Below are positions 28,757 to 40,016 of a stretch of DNA of 42,685 nucleotides, piece after piece. A model generated the notes under the pieces. It did not search any database and was not told the origin of the DNA. It saw nothing but the letters and a program-made list of their open reading frames with translations. The stretch is from Chara braunii. Its lineage: Eukaryota; Streptophyta; Charophyceae; Charales; Characeae. Position 1 is the stretch's first letter, and each line of letters begins with the position of its first letter. The translations under genes and the position numbers were made by a program. Location of the stretch: assembly GCA_003427395.1 (NCBI GenBank), contig BFEA01001130.1, positions 82,656 to 125,340 on the forward strand. The letters are read 5' to 3'.

Positions 28757-29817
28757 AATTGATGTCATAGGAGCCCTACATGATGGGAAAGCAGGTGTCC
28801 ATAAGCGTACAGATGCAACATACCTAAAAGTGCACGAATTATATTATTGGGATGGCATGGGGTAGATGATTGACAAACATTGGAAATCTTGTGTACCATG
28901 CTAGGAGCAGCGATCCCTTACACCTAGGGAACCACTTCACCCAAGATATATACGTGAGGTAGGAGTGGTCGTTCATTTGGACCTGTTCGCGATGCCTCTA
29001 GAGTAGGAGAGTATAACTATATCTTTGATGCACGAGACAACCTCTCAAGATATGTGGTTGGCAAGGCCATGACTAGCGAAATGTTGGCTCGTTGTATCGA
29101 AGAATATTATCTTCGCTATCCTTTCGTCTCAAGGTTCATAATGGATAGAAGATCTGAATTCACTTATGCAAAAGTGAAGACGCTCTTGAGGGAGCATGGT
29201 GTGATCGCTAAGTACACGACTGCAGCGCACCCTCAAGCAAATGGACCTGTGGAAAGAGGACATAGCACCATTACGAACCTTCTCGCCAAATGGACATGAT
29301 AGGTTTAATCAACGGCCAAACTTCTTAAGAGTTGCCTTCTTCGTGGAAAACATTATTGTCAACACAATTACCAAGTACGAGCCGGTTACGTTGTGGTATG
29401 GAAGACATGCGACGTTCCCAATTGAGAGTTTCTTGAAAATTTGGGATGACAAGACCTCAAGAGAACGTTGCCATTTAAGGAGTTGCTTGATCTAACGGCA
29501 CATCAAATTGAAACCATAGAGGACAGAGTTCAGCAGGCGACGAGTAGAGTGGCTAACAGTCGAGACAAGGACAAGTTCAGGTGGTACAAGATAGCGTGAG
29601 TGCAGAAGGAGCCTCTTCACGTTGGAGATTACTCATCCCTAGAGAAACGATGGTCGAGGAAAATAAGCAAACGACGGTTGAGCCGTACAAAACTATGAGA
29701 TGTGGCGAGCTTGGGGCCTATCAGAACGAGGAATGGGATGGAATGGCGTGGAAGGACTTGGTATCTACCTCTAGGTTGAAAAAGTTTGTGGCATGGGATG
29801 AGGTGAGCATGGAGTAA
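28757..29817 (+). pseudogene. Integrase of the second element
   Basis: The zinc domain reads ALHDGKAGVHKRTDATYLKV, then KSCVPC, with a stop between. The core shows VHLDLFAMPL (first Asp), RFIMDRRSEFT (second Asp, 29140-29160) and HPQANGPVERGHSTI (Glu, about 29255), so the DDE residues survive although spread over frames. A block FLRVAFFVENII...LWYGRHATFPIESFL follows, and a C-terminal WKDLVSTSRLKKFVAWDEV ends at 29817. No chromodomain is seen, unlike the element at 7054-14614. Confidence 0.8.
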
Positions 29818-30073
29818 ACAAGCAAAATTCTCTCTTGAGAAAAGGAAGAAAGCCTTATTATAGAAAAAAGAACGGTTGCTATACTATAATTGTATCTTTA
29901 GGTAGAATAGGACAATGCGATAGATATGAGAATAGGCATTGTATATATATGTATATGTATAGGTATCTAGGTAGTTATGGGAGGGTAATATGTCTATCAT
30001 TTGTGGTTGTCTGGCATGCTTACCCCCTGCGCTCATGTTGTCTCTTCCTTGTTGTGCAGGCTTGATACCAGTG
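29818..30073 (+). other. Spacer downstream of integrase, no LTR
   Basis: It contains a purine-rich run (GAGAAAAGGAAGAAAG, 29838-29853) that could be a PPT, but no LTR start follows. A TATATATG tract lies near 29945. A pyrimidine tract ending TTGTTGTGCAG at 30059 looks like a splice acceptor just before the next coding-like frame. Confidence 0.4.
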
Positions 30074-31370
30074 ATAACCATGACAAGAGGGAAGAGCGGG
30101 GTTGGGCCAATGGAAGCTCCTCTGAGAGCGACTAGACAGGGGCGGCAACAAAGGATTACTACCGAGAGCATGCCTCCTATTTTCAATGGGAAGTGTGGAG
30201 ATGTTCACGGGTAGGTTTGAGGTGCATGTTGTGGAGCTTGGGTGGGGTGTGACCAAGAAGTTGGCAGCGGTGTGAGGCACTGGAGAGCGGGAATAGACTA
30301 TTGCAAGATTTGTCAGGGAGTCACTTACTTGGAAACAATTTAAGAGGAAGATGGAAGGATTGCATCCATCGCCCATGGGGAGAGATGGCTTGCCCATTCG
30401 TTTTAACACTCCCAACTTAAAAGAGTTCTTTGGGCATACGATCTATTCGCAGATGAGCAAGGTGTCATGTGGGAGTCAAGGACAAGTAGCTTCATTCAAT
30501 TTGTGAGGAAGACCATCATATCAATTGTTATATCTGTTGTTGAGCAAGCTGCAAATTGGAATGACTGTAAGCGCCTGCTAAGAACTACTGTTCTCCAGCA
30601 CGACAAGCAGAGAACAGGAGAGGCATGGGCGAGAAGAGGAAGGAATCGAAAGAACTAAACGAGTAGGCGGAGGAAAGTGGTGTGTCTTCAGGGTCACAAG
30701 GAGAAAAGAAAGAAGGAGCACAGGTCGCATAGGCATGAGAGAATGGAAAGTCAGGTTATTCGAGAGATGGAGATAGGAAGAGATGTCGAGGATTCAACAC
30801 CACCCCTAGAGCCTCCCCAATTACTTGATGCACATCCACAGCCTGAGACAGAACCTGGCCTATGCCATGAACCAGCGAAGGAGCAAGAGAAAGAGAAAGC
30901 ATCTGCTAAAAACAAAAAAATCAGGAGGAAAGGACATCGCGAGAGAAGGAGATCATAATCCATTTCAGACTTCAAAATTTAGTAGAGATGAGGGACAACA
31001 TGCACGAAGGGAAACAACCAGTAGAAATAGAAGACAGGAAAGAGAAGTCAACCTGTGGCAATAAGGATGATCCTCCCATGCTAACTGAGGCATGGGAGAG
31101 CTTTGAGAGATTGATGGAGGCGACATGCTGACCTTCAGCAGAGCTTCAGGAGATGGGGGTTAAGTTAGTCTCTACACACTTACTTAGCGTGAAGGGCCTT
31201 CTTAAACCACCAGTACATGGTCCCAAGCGTGCAACAAAAAAACATCTCGCCATAAACGACAAAATAGAAGGTCGGGGCAAGGTCGGAGTGGCGGAGACCT
31301 TCAACCTAGGCCCGCGCAAGCCCACCGACTACGGGTTTTTGTTTGTGGCTGGCAGTAAGGTCTGTCGTCC
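30074..31370 (+). pseudogene. Gag-like reading frame downstream of pol, decayed
   Basis: Starts MTRGKSGVGPMEAPLRATRQ, then SMPPIFNGKCGDVHG. A W-x-x-F-type segment (SLTWKQFKRKMEG) and IQFVRKTIISIVISVVEQAA follow; this order resembles a retrotransposon capsid fold. A charged tail rich in K, R, E and Q runs from about 30600, then VSTHLLSVKGLLKPPV at about 31163. Several stops interrupt it. It lies in the same orientation as the pol at 27140-29817, with no LTR between. It may be an extra ORF of that element or the start of another copy fused by deletion. Confidence 0.5.
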
Positions 31371-31740
31371 TTCCGCAATACGAATATCGAAAGAAAAAGA
31401 AAAAAAATGGCGGGTGCAAATGGTCATGTTTTAGCAGGAAGTTTATTGTCATTTTGCACATACATTTCGAGAGTGGTGTGGCGATGCCTTCAGGCGGGAG
31501 AAGGTGTTCACCTTCTGGTTGTATGAACGGTACCCGCACAACGGGAGGGTCTGCCGAGATCCCTCCGTACGAACAACCGGGAAACTCCATCGACATTTCA
31601 AAGTTGTTGCCTACGCCCTGGGGTTGTGGCTGCTGCCCACATGGCAGAGTTGAAATTTTGCAGTCATCGTGGGCTACCGCGCACGTGCAACATCGCCCAT
31701 GCAAAGGTAGCTTCCTCCAGGCGTCTTCTTCTTCGTCAAC

Positions 31741-31800
<60 letters not shown>

Positions 31801-32449
31801 TCCTTTTTTTTCACCGGTGGTGTTTTTTCTCTCCATCTCATTGAACACAACATCCATCATGATAATAAATAGGTGGCATTTGAAGCTAGTCGATTTGGTC
31901 TAGGTACGTTGTCGGTATCGGTGGGTCCCGAGATAAGTCCTGACCCCTGAGAGATGGTATATGGCAGAATTGTGCAAAGCGGAGAAAACCGGAGGCAAGA
32001 GAGATAGAAAGAATGGAAGGCCAACGACACAAGTGTCGACGCCTAGGTACCTAGAGAATGCCCTGGGCCGCCGGAACCACTGGATGAAGAAGATACTAGC
32101 AGAACAACAACAGCGAAGGGTCGTAGGAAAATAGTAAAGGCGGCCCTTCTTCCCGAAGGGAGAAGGACCGCCGGGAAAAATAATGTCATGGGCTGCGTGC
32201 CGCAGGAAGAAAAGAGTCGATGGGGTCGAGAAAATAATAAGGCACCGGCACGTGAGAACGTAGCTGGGGTCAAGGGGGCCACCAGGATGCGGCATAGGAA
32301 GAGTCGAGGGGCCACGAGCCAAGTAAAGGGTCGCGGCCGGAGAGGACGGCGCGCGCAGGACATAGAAAAAGACTAGGAAGGGGGTAGCGATAGAAAAGAA
32401 TGTGCCAAAAGAAATCGGAACATCGCGAGGAGAGTTGTCGGGGACCATA
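31371..32449. other. Unassigned region
   Basis: Open frames here are driven by a microsatellite or lack domains. A short stretch near 31437 (GGAAGTTTATTGTCATTTTG) weakly recalls the hairpin-array motif at 16036-17250. Otherwise nothing is assigned. Confidence 0.35.
31741..31799 (+). repeat. CT microsatellite
   Basis: About 29 uninterrupted TC dinucleotides. It produces long Ser-Leu frames on one strand and Arg-Glu frames on the other, none meaningful. Confidence 0.95.
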
Positions 32450-34200
32450 GGGGACTAAGAAAAATAATGGCATTTTGGGACCAAGTACCGGTGGGACCAC
32501 CGGCAGGACAAGTGTCGGCGGGACCACCGGCGGGATAAGTGTCGGGGACTCGTGCGGAACAAGTGGCGGGGACATGTGATGCCCCAAGACAAAGTCATGA
32601 AGGGCCATGAGAAAAGCCCAAGGCGAGGCGTGTCGTCGACATCAAGATCTAAACGACCAAGAATATTAGCACCACTAGTGCAAGCACTAGCAGAGGCAAA
32701 TGGGAGGGCTAAAAAAGAAAGGAAAGCAAAAGAAAAGCAAGAGAGGAGGCATGGCAGCAATCCGAAATATCTCGGATTAGCTACCTTAAAGAAAATGGAG
32801 ACCAGAGAGGCTCCGTGTGAAAAATAGGCTCCCGGGAGAAAACCGAAGCAAAAGGGGCCACAATGTGGAAATTGAGAGGTAAGAGGAGGCTCTCAAGGGC
32901 ATGCGGGAGCCTCAATTGCAGTCTGAAATATAACGGACTGCACCTTGGGCATAGGAAGGGCCAAAACTAAGAGGGAGGGCCTAGAAAAGGCCTTAACGAC
33001 TACTTGACAATGCATGCTAAGAAAAGAAAGAAAAAGAAAAGAAGTAAGTGAGTAATGCTAAGAAAAGAAAGAAAAAGAAAAGAAGTGAGTAAGTGAGTAA
33101 GTCGTCAGTAAGGACTGCCACAAGGAGTGAGAGGGAGTAAGTGAGTAGGTCGTCAGTAGGGACTGCCACAAGTAAGGACTGGCAGATTCCTACTGTCCGA
33201 AAATGGAGGAAAAAGAAAAGAAAAGAAAAGAGAAAAGAAAAGAAAGGAGAAAGAAGCCTTAACGATAAAAAACGGCCACTTGGGGAGATATATTCGTGAC
33301 CAGGTAGATACATTCTGGGATATGGCGGTTGCAAAGGACCTTGATTTTCTCTTGCTTTTGCAGAGAAAATCAAGAAAAATCAAGGCCCCATGCAACCGAG
33401 ATACAACGGATTGCAAGGGGAAGGAGAAACACATGTTTTAGATGCATCCAAAGCCAATATTGAATCCGAACGCACTTGGAAGTTGGTCGTTTATTTTTGT
33501 TTCAGTTAAAGGCATGTTGTGGGGTCATGAGGCTAGGAAAAAGGCCATTACGACAGTCCAAGAAATAACGGACTGCATGGGGAGGCCTAGGCCAAAAGAA
33601 AAAGGGGCCTTGGCTCACCCAAGACAGTAGAAAAGAGTGTCTTTGGCTTGGGCAAATAAAGATGGTGAGTGGGGACCGCGGGATGGTGGATCTCATAGCC
33701 TAGAATATTCGCGGCACTTGAGGCCCATGAGAAGAAGGGAGTGGGACTGTCTGGGACCAGGGAACCCAAATTAAAAAAAATGGGACATCATCGGAAAGGG
33801 TGCCGAGGACTAGATGGGCCCAAAGAAAAATAATCGAAAATTGGGACATGCGCCCGCGGCCCGGCGGCCGGACCACCGCCGTGACTAGAAAATAAATTGG
33901 CATGAGAAAATGGCGGGGACTTGAGTAGTCCCAAGAGAACCATGAATTAGCAAAAGAGGAGTGTGCAAGCAAGTAGTGTCGTCGATATCAAGATCTTGAC
34001 AATGGAAAATATTAGCCGCTGTGAGTGCAAGATTGAAAGAGCCTAAGGGGAGAGTGCTAGGAGGCAAAAATGAGAAAAAAGAAATAAAGGAGGGGCTTCC
34101 CAGCAATCCGAGGTATCTCGGACTAGCAAGGCCCAAGAAAATAGAGCCTCAATGGGCTCTATGCAGAAAATAAGTTGCCAAGGGAAAATCGGTGGGCAGA
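32450..34200 (+). repeat. Long diverged repeats, at least two to three units
   Basis: The segment 32500-32845 is matched by 33860-34192: GTCGTCGA(C/T)ATCAAGATCT at 32628 and 33978, GCAATCCGA(A/G)(A/G)TATCTCGGA at about 32757 and 34102, and similar order between. A third partial unit near 33655-33760 shares AGAATATT(A/C)GC and a following GAGGCCCATGAGAAG-like block. Within 33000-33250 are A/G-rich runs with repeated AGTAAGTGAGTA words. No protein-coding gene is evident. Confidence 0.65.
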
Positions 34201-34920
34201 TAGATAAAAGGGGAGAAAAGGGTGAAGAAGAATGTGTCGACCAGATTGGGACTGATACAGTAGGGTCTGGCAGGTCCCTACTGTGACCTCATCCCTCCAG
34301 ATTTTGTGGAGGGCATTATCTCAACAATATCTAAATTTAAAATGGCAAAAATGGGCAAAAAGGCAAAAAGGAGTTGGCCGTTTTTTTTGTGAGTCATGGA
34401 TCTGAGATCAGATCTCATGGTGGAGAGCATATGGCCGTTTTTTATGGGGCCAGCTCAAACGGCCAACTCCGGAACGAGTTGGCAGCCCAAAACGGAAAGA
34501 AACAAAAGAAGGAAAAGACCGAGACTGTGCATTTGGCCTAAAAAGTAGGCCAGATGCACCAAAATTTGAAAAAGTGAGTATAGGGGCTCAAAATTGAAGC
34601 AAGGACCACTTGGGGGTAGCTTGGTATTATGCCGACCTTGGGTCTCAGCCAGATCTAAGGCTGAGATTGATCCGAGACTTGGAAAAATATCTCGGCCTAC
34701 CCAAAATATGGTAGGAACAACAAAAAGCAAGAAAAAGGCCCCTCAGCATTTGGACTCAAGAGGGCAGCATTTGAAAAGGAAAGGAGGTTGAAGGAGGCCA
34801 AGAGGCAATCCGAGTTGGTACCAACCACTTGGACTGCATGTACTTGGCCAAAATAAAGCCCAGGTACCCCCGGAGAAGCCTAGTGGCGGGATTTTGCCTT
34901 GGGGGTACCTCGGTTCACTT
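34201..34920. other. Unassigned region
   Basis: CAGTAGGGTCTGGCAGGTCC near 34258 echoes GTAGGGACTGCCAC at about 33155, linking this stretch to the repeat field before it. AACGGCCAACTCC near 34457 and GGAGTTGGCCGTT near 34370 are inverted copies of one word. No gene is seen. Confidence 0.4.
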
Positions 34921-35010
34921 AGAGGCACATGAGGAGGCTCATGGGCTGGCCGGTACTCCGGTTTCAGAGGCACATGAGGAGGCTCATGGGCTGGCCGGTA
35001 CTCCGGTTTC
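34921..35010. repeat. 45-bp perfect tandem duplication
   Basis: 34921-34965 and 34966-35010 are identical. The length is a multiple of three, and on the minus strand both copies read KPEYRPAHEPPHVPL within a 109-residue open frame (34743-35072). Whether that frame is expressed cannot be judged. Confidence 0.95.
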
Positions 35011-35415
35011 AACCTACATAGTCCGCCACACTCACATTTGCATGAGTGCCCATGCTGCCCAAGTGAGGTCATACGAGCACTCTACTCACTTGGAGTGAGA
35101 GGAGGGGAACCGCTGCCTGTTGGGAGCCTTGGAGGAGGTTGTGAGCTAATAGGAGTTGCCATTGGAGCTAGTGTGAGTAGTGGAGACTCAAGAGGGTGGT
35201 CTGCCATAGCTCCACGGCTGTGGGAGAGAGAGAGAGGCTTGGAGGAGCCCATTCAACCCTCCTACAGGGGAGGACTCCATAGCCTTGGAGGAGGGAGCTT
35301 GCCAGATGAGGGCTTGAGGGAGAAGAGAGTCATAGCTAAGCGAGGAGGAGGGAGCTTCATCAAGATTGGTCTTCGGCACCAAGGCAAGAAAGGAGAGGTG
35401 AGTGGGAACAAGGTG

Positions 35416-35770
35416 TTTTTTTTCTTCTTCTTCTCCTTTGTTGTTTACTCTTCATCCCCTCCTCCTCTTCTCCTTCTTCCTCATCATCTTCTAATCCTTC
35501 TGTAGGGGAAGTAGAAAGTAGTTCCTCTATTGGTATTGTCTTCATGATTGGCCATTTCCTTCGCTCCCTGACAAATCGCAACTTTCGTCTTCGTCTTCCT
35601 CTTCTTCTTCCCTCTTCTCCTTTATTGCTTACTTTTCATCCCCTCCTCTTCTTCTCCTTCTTCCTCATCATCTTCTAATCCTTCTTCAGGGGAGGTAGAA
35701 AGTAGTTCCTTAATTGGTATTGTCTTCATGATTGGCCATTTCCTTCACTCCCTGGCAAATCGCCACTTTG
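35416..35770 (+). repeat. About 184-bp tandem duplication, CTTCTT-rich
   Basis: The blocks containing TTCATCCCCTCCTC at 35451 and 35635 repeat in order through GTAGAAAGTAGTTCCT and CATGATTGGCCATTTCCTTC. They differ by a few substitutions and small indels. Confidence 0.85.
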
Positions 35771-36053
35771 GGCTGTAACTATCCTACTTAAACCACTAGT
35801 ACCTTTGGCGCGTGCACAAATAGCGGGCCTCCGGTGAGCCTCCAACCTTTTCGAAAATGGCACCCGTCGTCAGGCCCGACCTTCGAAACTTTAGGAGTTC
35901 GGAAAAATGTCCACTTTTCCGTATTTTCCCAACATTGGTGGAGGTACTAGTGCTTTCAGGAAGAGATTTCACTCATGGAGGCACTTTGGTGATCCTAGCC
36001 TCCCACATTGTCCATTTCCCCATCCTATAATGATCTGATTCAAGGTTGGATGC

Positions 36054-36414
36054 TTCCATGAGTGCTATGCAGGTGTTTGAGGCAGTCTCACTCACCTGTA
36101 ACTCTTATTTATCACTTGGTGATATGGTGGTTCCTTCCCAGTTACTCCATGACTCATGTATGCTCTTTGGTGCAAGTTCGGTCTTTCTCCATGGAAATGT
36201 GTCGAGGCGAAGGGGGAAGACGACACCGTTCCATGAGTGCTATACAGGTGTTTAAGCAAGTCTCACTCACCTGCAACTCTTATTTATCACTTGGTGATAT
36301 GGCGGTTCCTTCCTAGTTACTCCATGACTCATGTATTTATATGTTGTAGGCTCTTTGGTGCAAGTTCAGTCTTTCTCCATGGAAATCGAGGCGAAGAGGG
36401 AAGACGGGCACCGC
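36054..36414 (+). repeat. About 175-bp tandem duplication
   Basis: The unit from 36054 (TTCCATGAGTGCTATGCAGG) to 36228 is repeated from 36229. The second copy carries a 14-bp insertion near 36335 and a small deletion near its end. Confidence 0.9.
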
Positions 36415-36968
36415 TGCGCCCCGATGATGCCACAAGACTGTTGCTTTAGGGAAAAGGTGTGTGGCCTAAGGATGACGCTTAGCCTACGCACAAAAGAAGA
36501 AAATTTCTCAATGAACCCCCCCCTTGGACTGCTTGAGTATTGAAAGGACCATTTGCCTGAGAACACAACCAAGAATAAAAAAAACTTGCACCTGCAAAAT
36601 GATTAGTGAGACTACCACCCGGCGTGAGGGTACAGCTACATCCCCAATGTCAAAGCTCTCTCGCTCGATGGCCCACCCCCATCCATCTCAAAGCACTAGG
36701 TGGGGGTGGCCCCATGACGAATGGCCCGCGCCCTAAGCATGAGCGTGGGCGGGCCGAGCCAACTGGGACCCGCTGTGGGGTCGACACAGGCTCGAAAGTC
36801 TAACAGGGTTAGGCCCTACAACGTATGATGTTCTTCTTTTTTTTTCTTTTTTTTTCTTTACAATATTTTTGTTCATTTGTGAAACTGATGAGCCAATCAA
36901 TCACTTGAGCACATAAGTTGATTGATGAATGACTGATTTTATTTTTTGATTGATAGAAGGGTACAATT
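36415..36968. other. Unassigned region
   Basis: GC-rich sequence near 36620-36800 with no convincing frame, then T-rich homopolymers (36830-36860). Nothing is recognised. Confidence 0.35.
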
Positions 36969-37009
<41 letters not shown>

Positions 37010-37021
37010 CCCCCCCCCCCC
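36969..37021 (+). repeat. CT microsatellite plus C-run
   Basis: About 18 CT units are followed by an uninterrupted C tract of about 14 bases. Confidence 0.9.
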
Positions 37022-37186
37022 TGTTTCAATGTCGCATGTACCAGGCCACCGTCTGCACTAGATTCAACGAAAAATGTTGGTCAGAAAGGTGCACGGGCAT
37101 TTCTAATGCATCAACCACCATTCTGATCCGATTGTAGCGCAGAAGGTGGCCACATGCATGCGACATTTGATCACCTATGCGTGTGT

Positions 37187-37187
37187 C

Positions 37188-37273
<86 letters not shown>

Positions 37274-37274
37274 T
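37187..37274 (+). repeat. GT then GA compound microsatellite
   Basis: A GT tract with one GCGA interruption runs to about 37249 and switches to GA until 37274. Confidence 0.95.
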
Positions 37275-37739
37275 TGAGTCGAACCCACATCACATTTCGA
37301 GAGGGGATGTACAACAATAGGGGATGTCGATTCCAGTGGCATGCCACGTAGGTTGATGACCGCGATGATGAGGGCGGATAGTCACTTCCATGCCACGTAG
37401 CTTGATCACCATAGGGATCGATAAAGGGAGAAGTTAGTAAAGGTGGCCTGGTATGTGCTCCAGAAGTCCAATAAAAAAACACAATGAAAATGAGAAAAAA
37501 AAAAAAAAAAAAACCCTTCCACATGGTTCATATCGCGCCGTCGTACGGAACACGCATTTTGAATGTTCGACTTTGGCAGGCCGAGTCCAACCTGAAATGC
37601 ACCAGTGCCACTAATGATTTCCCACTACCAGTACCTTTCGAAAGTAGGCTCAGAAAAAAATCGCACGCAAGGGGCGCGCCGGTTCGAGAAGAGATAGTCG
37701 GGTGTACAGGTGGTTTAAGGTTCTGTTGCAGCAAAGGCC
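37275..37739. other. Unassigned region
   Basis: Two similar words, CATGCCACGTAG, occur at 37339 and 37391. A long A-run lies at 37494-37513. No gene is seen. Confidence 0.35.
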
Positions 37740-38640
37740 TCTGATGAGAAATTTGTGAAGAGAGTAACAAAGGTGGCACATGCGTCCTACTGCAAGAAGA
37801 TGGATTTGGAGAGGGAAGTTGAGACTGGAATAGGAAATGGGAAGACAGGGTAAGGAGGTACAGGCAGTAATTATGGACATCTGGGTAGAGAATGGAGCCC
37901 TTGAACTAGTAAATCGGACCCTTGACAAGATCAATGAAGCCCTTAGGGTGCAAATCCAAACGCAACAAATTTCCTTCCAGACAAAGGAAGTTGAGTGCGA
38001 GAAGAGGTTGAAGGATGTAGAAGCCATATTTACTCAGCACACGCCTACAGCAGTCGTGGATTGGACTGAGGTCCAAAGGTATGGCATCAGGGGGCTACCT
38101 GTTGAAGACCTCTTCAAACATCAGAAGAGGGAAGTAGAGGTTGAGCAACAGACAGATGGGGATGTCCCGTTGCTTCACAAGGTAGGAATTGCTAAGGAGG
38201 AAGGAGTCTGAGGCAGGAAAGTTTGAGTGGAAGGCGCCCACTTCCTTGGCAACCCAGCATGTACCTTTGGCTGCAACTGGAAAGTGAGTTAAGGAGGTTG
38301 TTCAGTTGGAGACCCCTGTGATTACGCCAAAGAGGGAGAGTCGGACTCTACAGAGAGAGCAATCACGGGTTGGTCCGAAGACAGTTATGATAATGAGGAG
38401 AAGGAAGGCAAGTCGGAGGAATCCCACACCTTGGCAACGCCAGAGCTTATGCCACTTTTCACTGGTTTTGGGGATGCTTTGGGACCTTAGGCCTTTGGCT
38501 CTGGACCGGAGAGACATGCGAGTGGGCAGATGCTACAGCAGGATGTTCGAGGAATTTGCCCTGGAGCATCAAAAATCCTTCAGCAGGAGGCCACCAGTCA
38601 AGCTATAGGCACCCCCTCGTCTACAGTGCCACAAGAGGAG
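37740..38640 (+). pseudogene. Gag-like C-terminal coding remnant
   Basis: The clean part is 37837-38211, 124 residues, with a heptad-like helical pattern (ENGALELVNRTLDKINEALR, IQTQQISFQTKEVECEKRLK) and then HTPTAVVDWTEVQRYGIRGL. Upstream in another frame is DEKFVKRVTKVAHASYCKKM. Downstream frames are P/T/S/E-rich (TLATPELMPLFTGFGDALG). The style matches the charged helical part of gag polyproteins, and the orientation is that of 30074-31370. It could be the other half of the same frame, separated by about 6.4 kb of inserted repeats. This is inference; no domain proves it. Confidence 0.4.
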
Positions 38641-39729
38641 GCTACGACAGGAGTGCAAATGTACCAAATTCCATGAGGATGAGGCAAAGGGACTTGCTAC
38701 CAGAGTGTCAAAAACTTGATAAAGAGGTCAGGTGATGGTGGTTGTGCACAGTTGTATAGACAAGTAGGCGAGATAATAAGTGACTAGGATTTAATAATAG
38801 GGTCTAGAAAGATCTACAGTTAGGATGTGTGAAAGGCTTGAGACTCAATTCTGGTGGATAATTGTGTATAGAAGGATGCATGGAGCATTGGATCATACCC
38901 ATGAGCACCACTGATTTGAGTAGGTAAGTCAACAAGTAATTTCTAATAAATAGAGCTTCAGACCTTCGATCCTAGATGTACATAGAGGTAGCATCGAGGG
39001 TAAAGTTGACTGATATTGTTTCTCTCGAGTGTTTAGATAGTACTTGTGTGTATGCCATGAGTTCTTTAGTTCAAAGTAAGGCGTGTGAGACTAGTGTACG
39101 AGTGGTGTGACAACTAGAGTGACATCGGACGTTGATCTCTTCACACTCTAGCATTTTCTTACTTTGTACGATACTCGTGATTTTGGTGATATGAACAGGG
39201 GCTCTCGCTTCTAGAAGCTCCATACTCTGTGGACTTGTGTGGACTTCTACTCCTTTTGTGTGGCTTGTCACAATCACTTTAAGATTTCATGAGCTTGTCT
39301 TGATGTACATGATTTTCTTCATGTATATGATTTTCATGAGATGAGTTGAGATTGTCAAACCTTCCTTTGTACTTAAGCAGACCTCTCATAGTCAGATGAA
39401 GCTTTAAGTATAAGGGAAGAAAGTGCACATTGTGTTTGAAAGAACGTCACATTCTAATATGAAAAGTTATGAGTATTGATGGAAAGGAATGTAACAATCA
39501 TGTTTGTGTCTTTTGTATGGTTCAGTAAAGAAAAAAGGAAATCCAAAGGTTGGCTAGTCCCTAGAAATGTGAGCGATATTGTGAGAGCACCCAAAAGAAG
39601 GGTTATGATGCTAGACATTGTGTGACATGGAAAGATTGCGTAGATCAAAGTTTAACGAGAAGAAACCAAAACATTGTGAGACTTATTGTGAAATTTTATG
39701 ACAATTTTTAGAGATATGTTCATAAGACG
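38641..39729. other. Unassigned region
   Basis: Low-information AT-balanced sequence. Short frames only; no repeat partner is seen in the window. Confidence 0.35.
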
Positions 39730-40008
39730 TGTGACCTAACCTAGTATGATCGAAGTGGGAAGAGCCACGCCCCTGTACATTGAAGTCTATTTTCGTTGGA
39801 ATTTTAAGCGAAGGCACTATCCCTCCACGTAGTCACGTGGAATATTGATATGTGACTATAGGCTTTTAAGAAAGTTGAGGAATTTCGATGATGAAAATGA
39901 TTGACCACTATGAAGTCAGTCCAAGGAACACTTTTGTAAGGCCAAGTTAAGGGGTGATACTTAGCATCACTGGGGCGCAACTCCCAGTGTTGGCTGCTGA
40001 CCGACACA

Positions 40009-40016
40009 ACGTGGCA
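40009..40016. repeat. 8-bp target duplication, left (ACGTGGCA)
   Basis: Identical to 41072-41079. The uninterrupted repeat copy at 42264-42271 has the single equivalent ACCTGGCA, so the empty site is known. Confidence 0.9.

Noticed and set aside
31343-31903. 186-residue and 184-residue overlapping frames
   Set aside because: Both owe their length to the CT microsatellite.
37270-37345. Minus-strand B-box-like GGGTTCGACTC next to the GT/GA microsatellite
   Set aside because: No matching A-box was found upstream on that strand.
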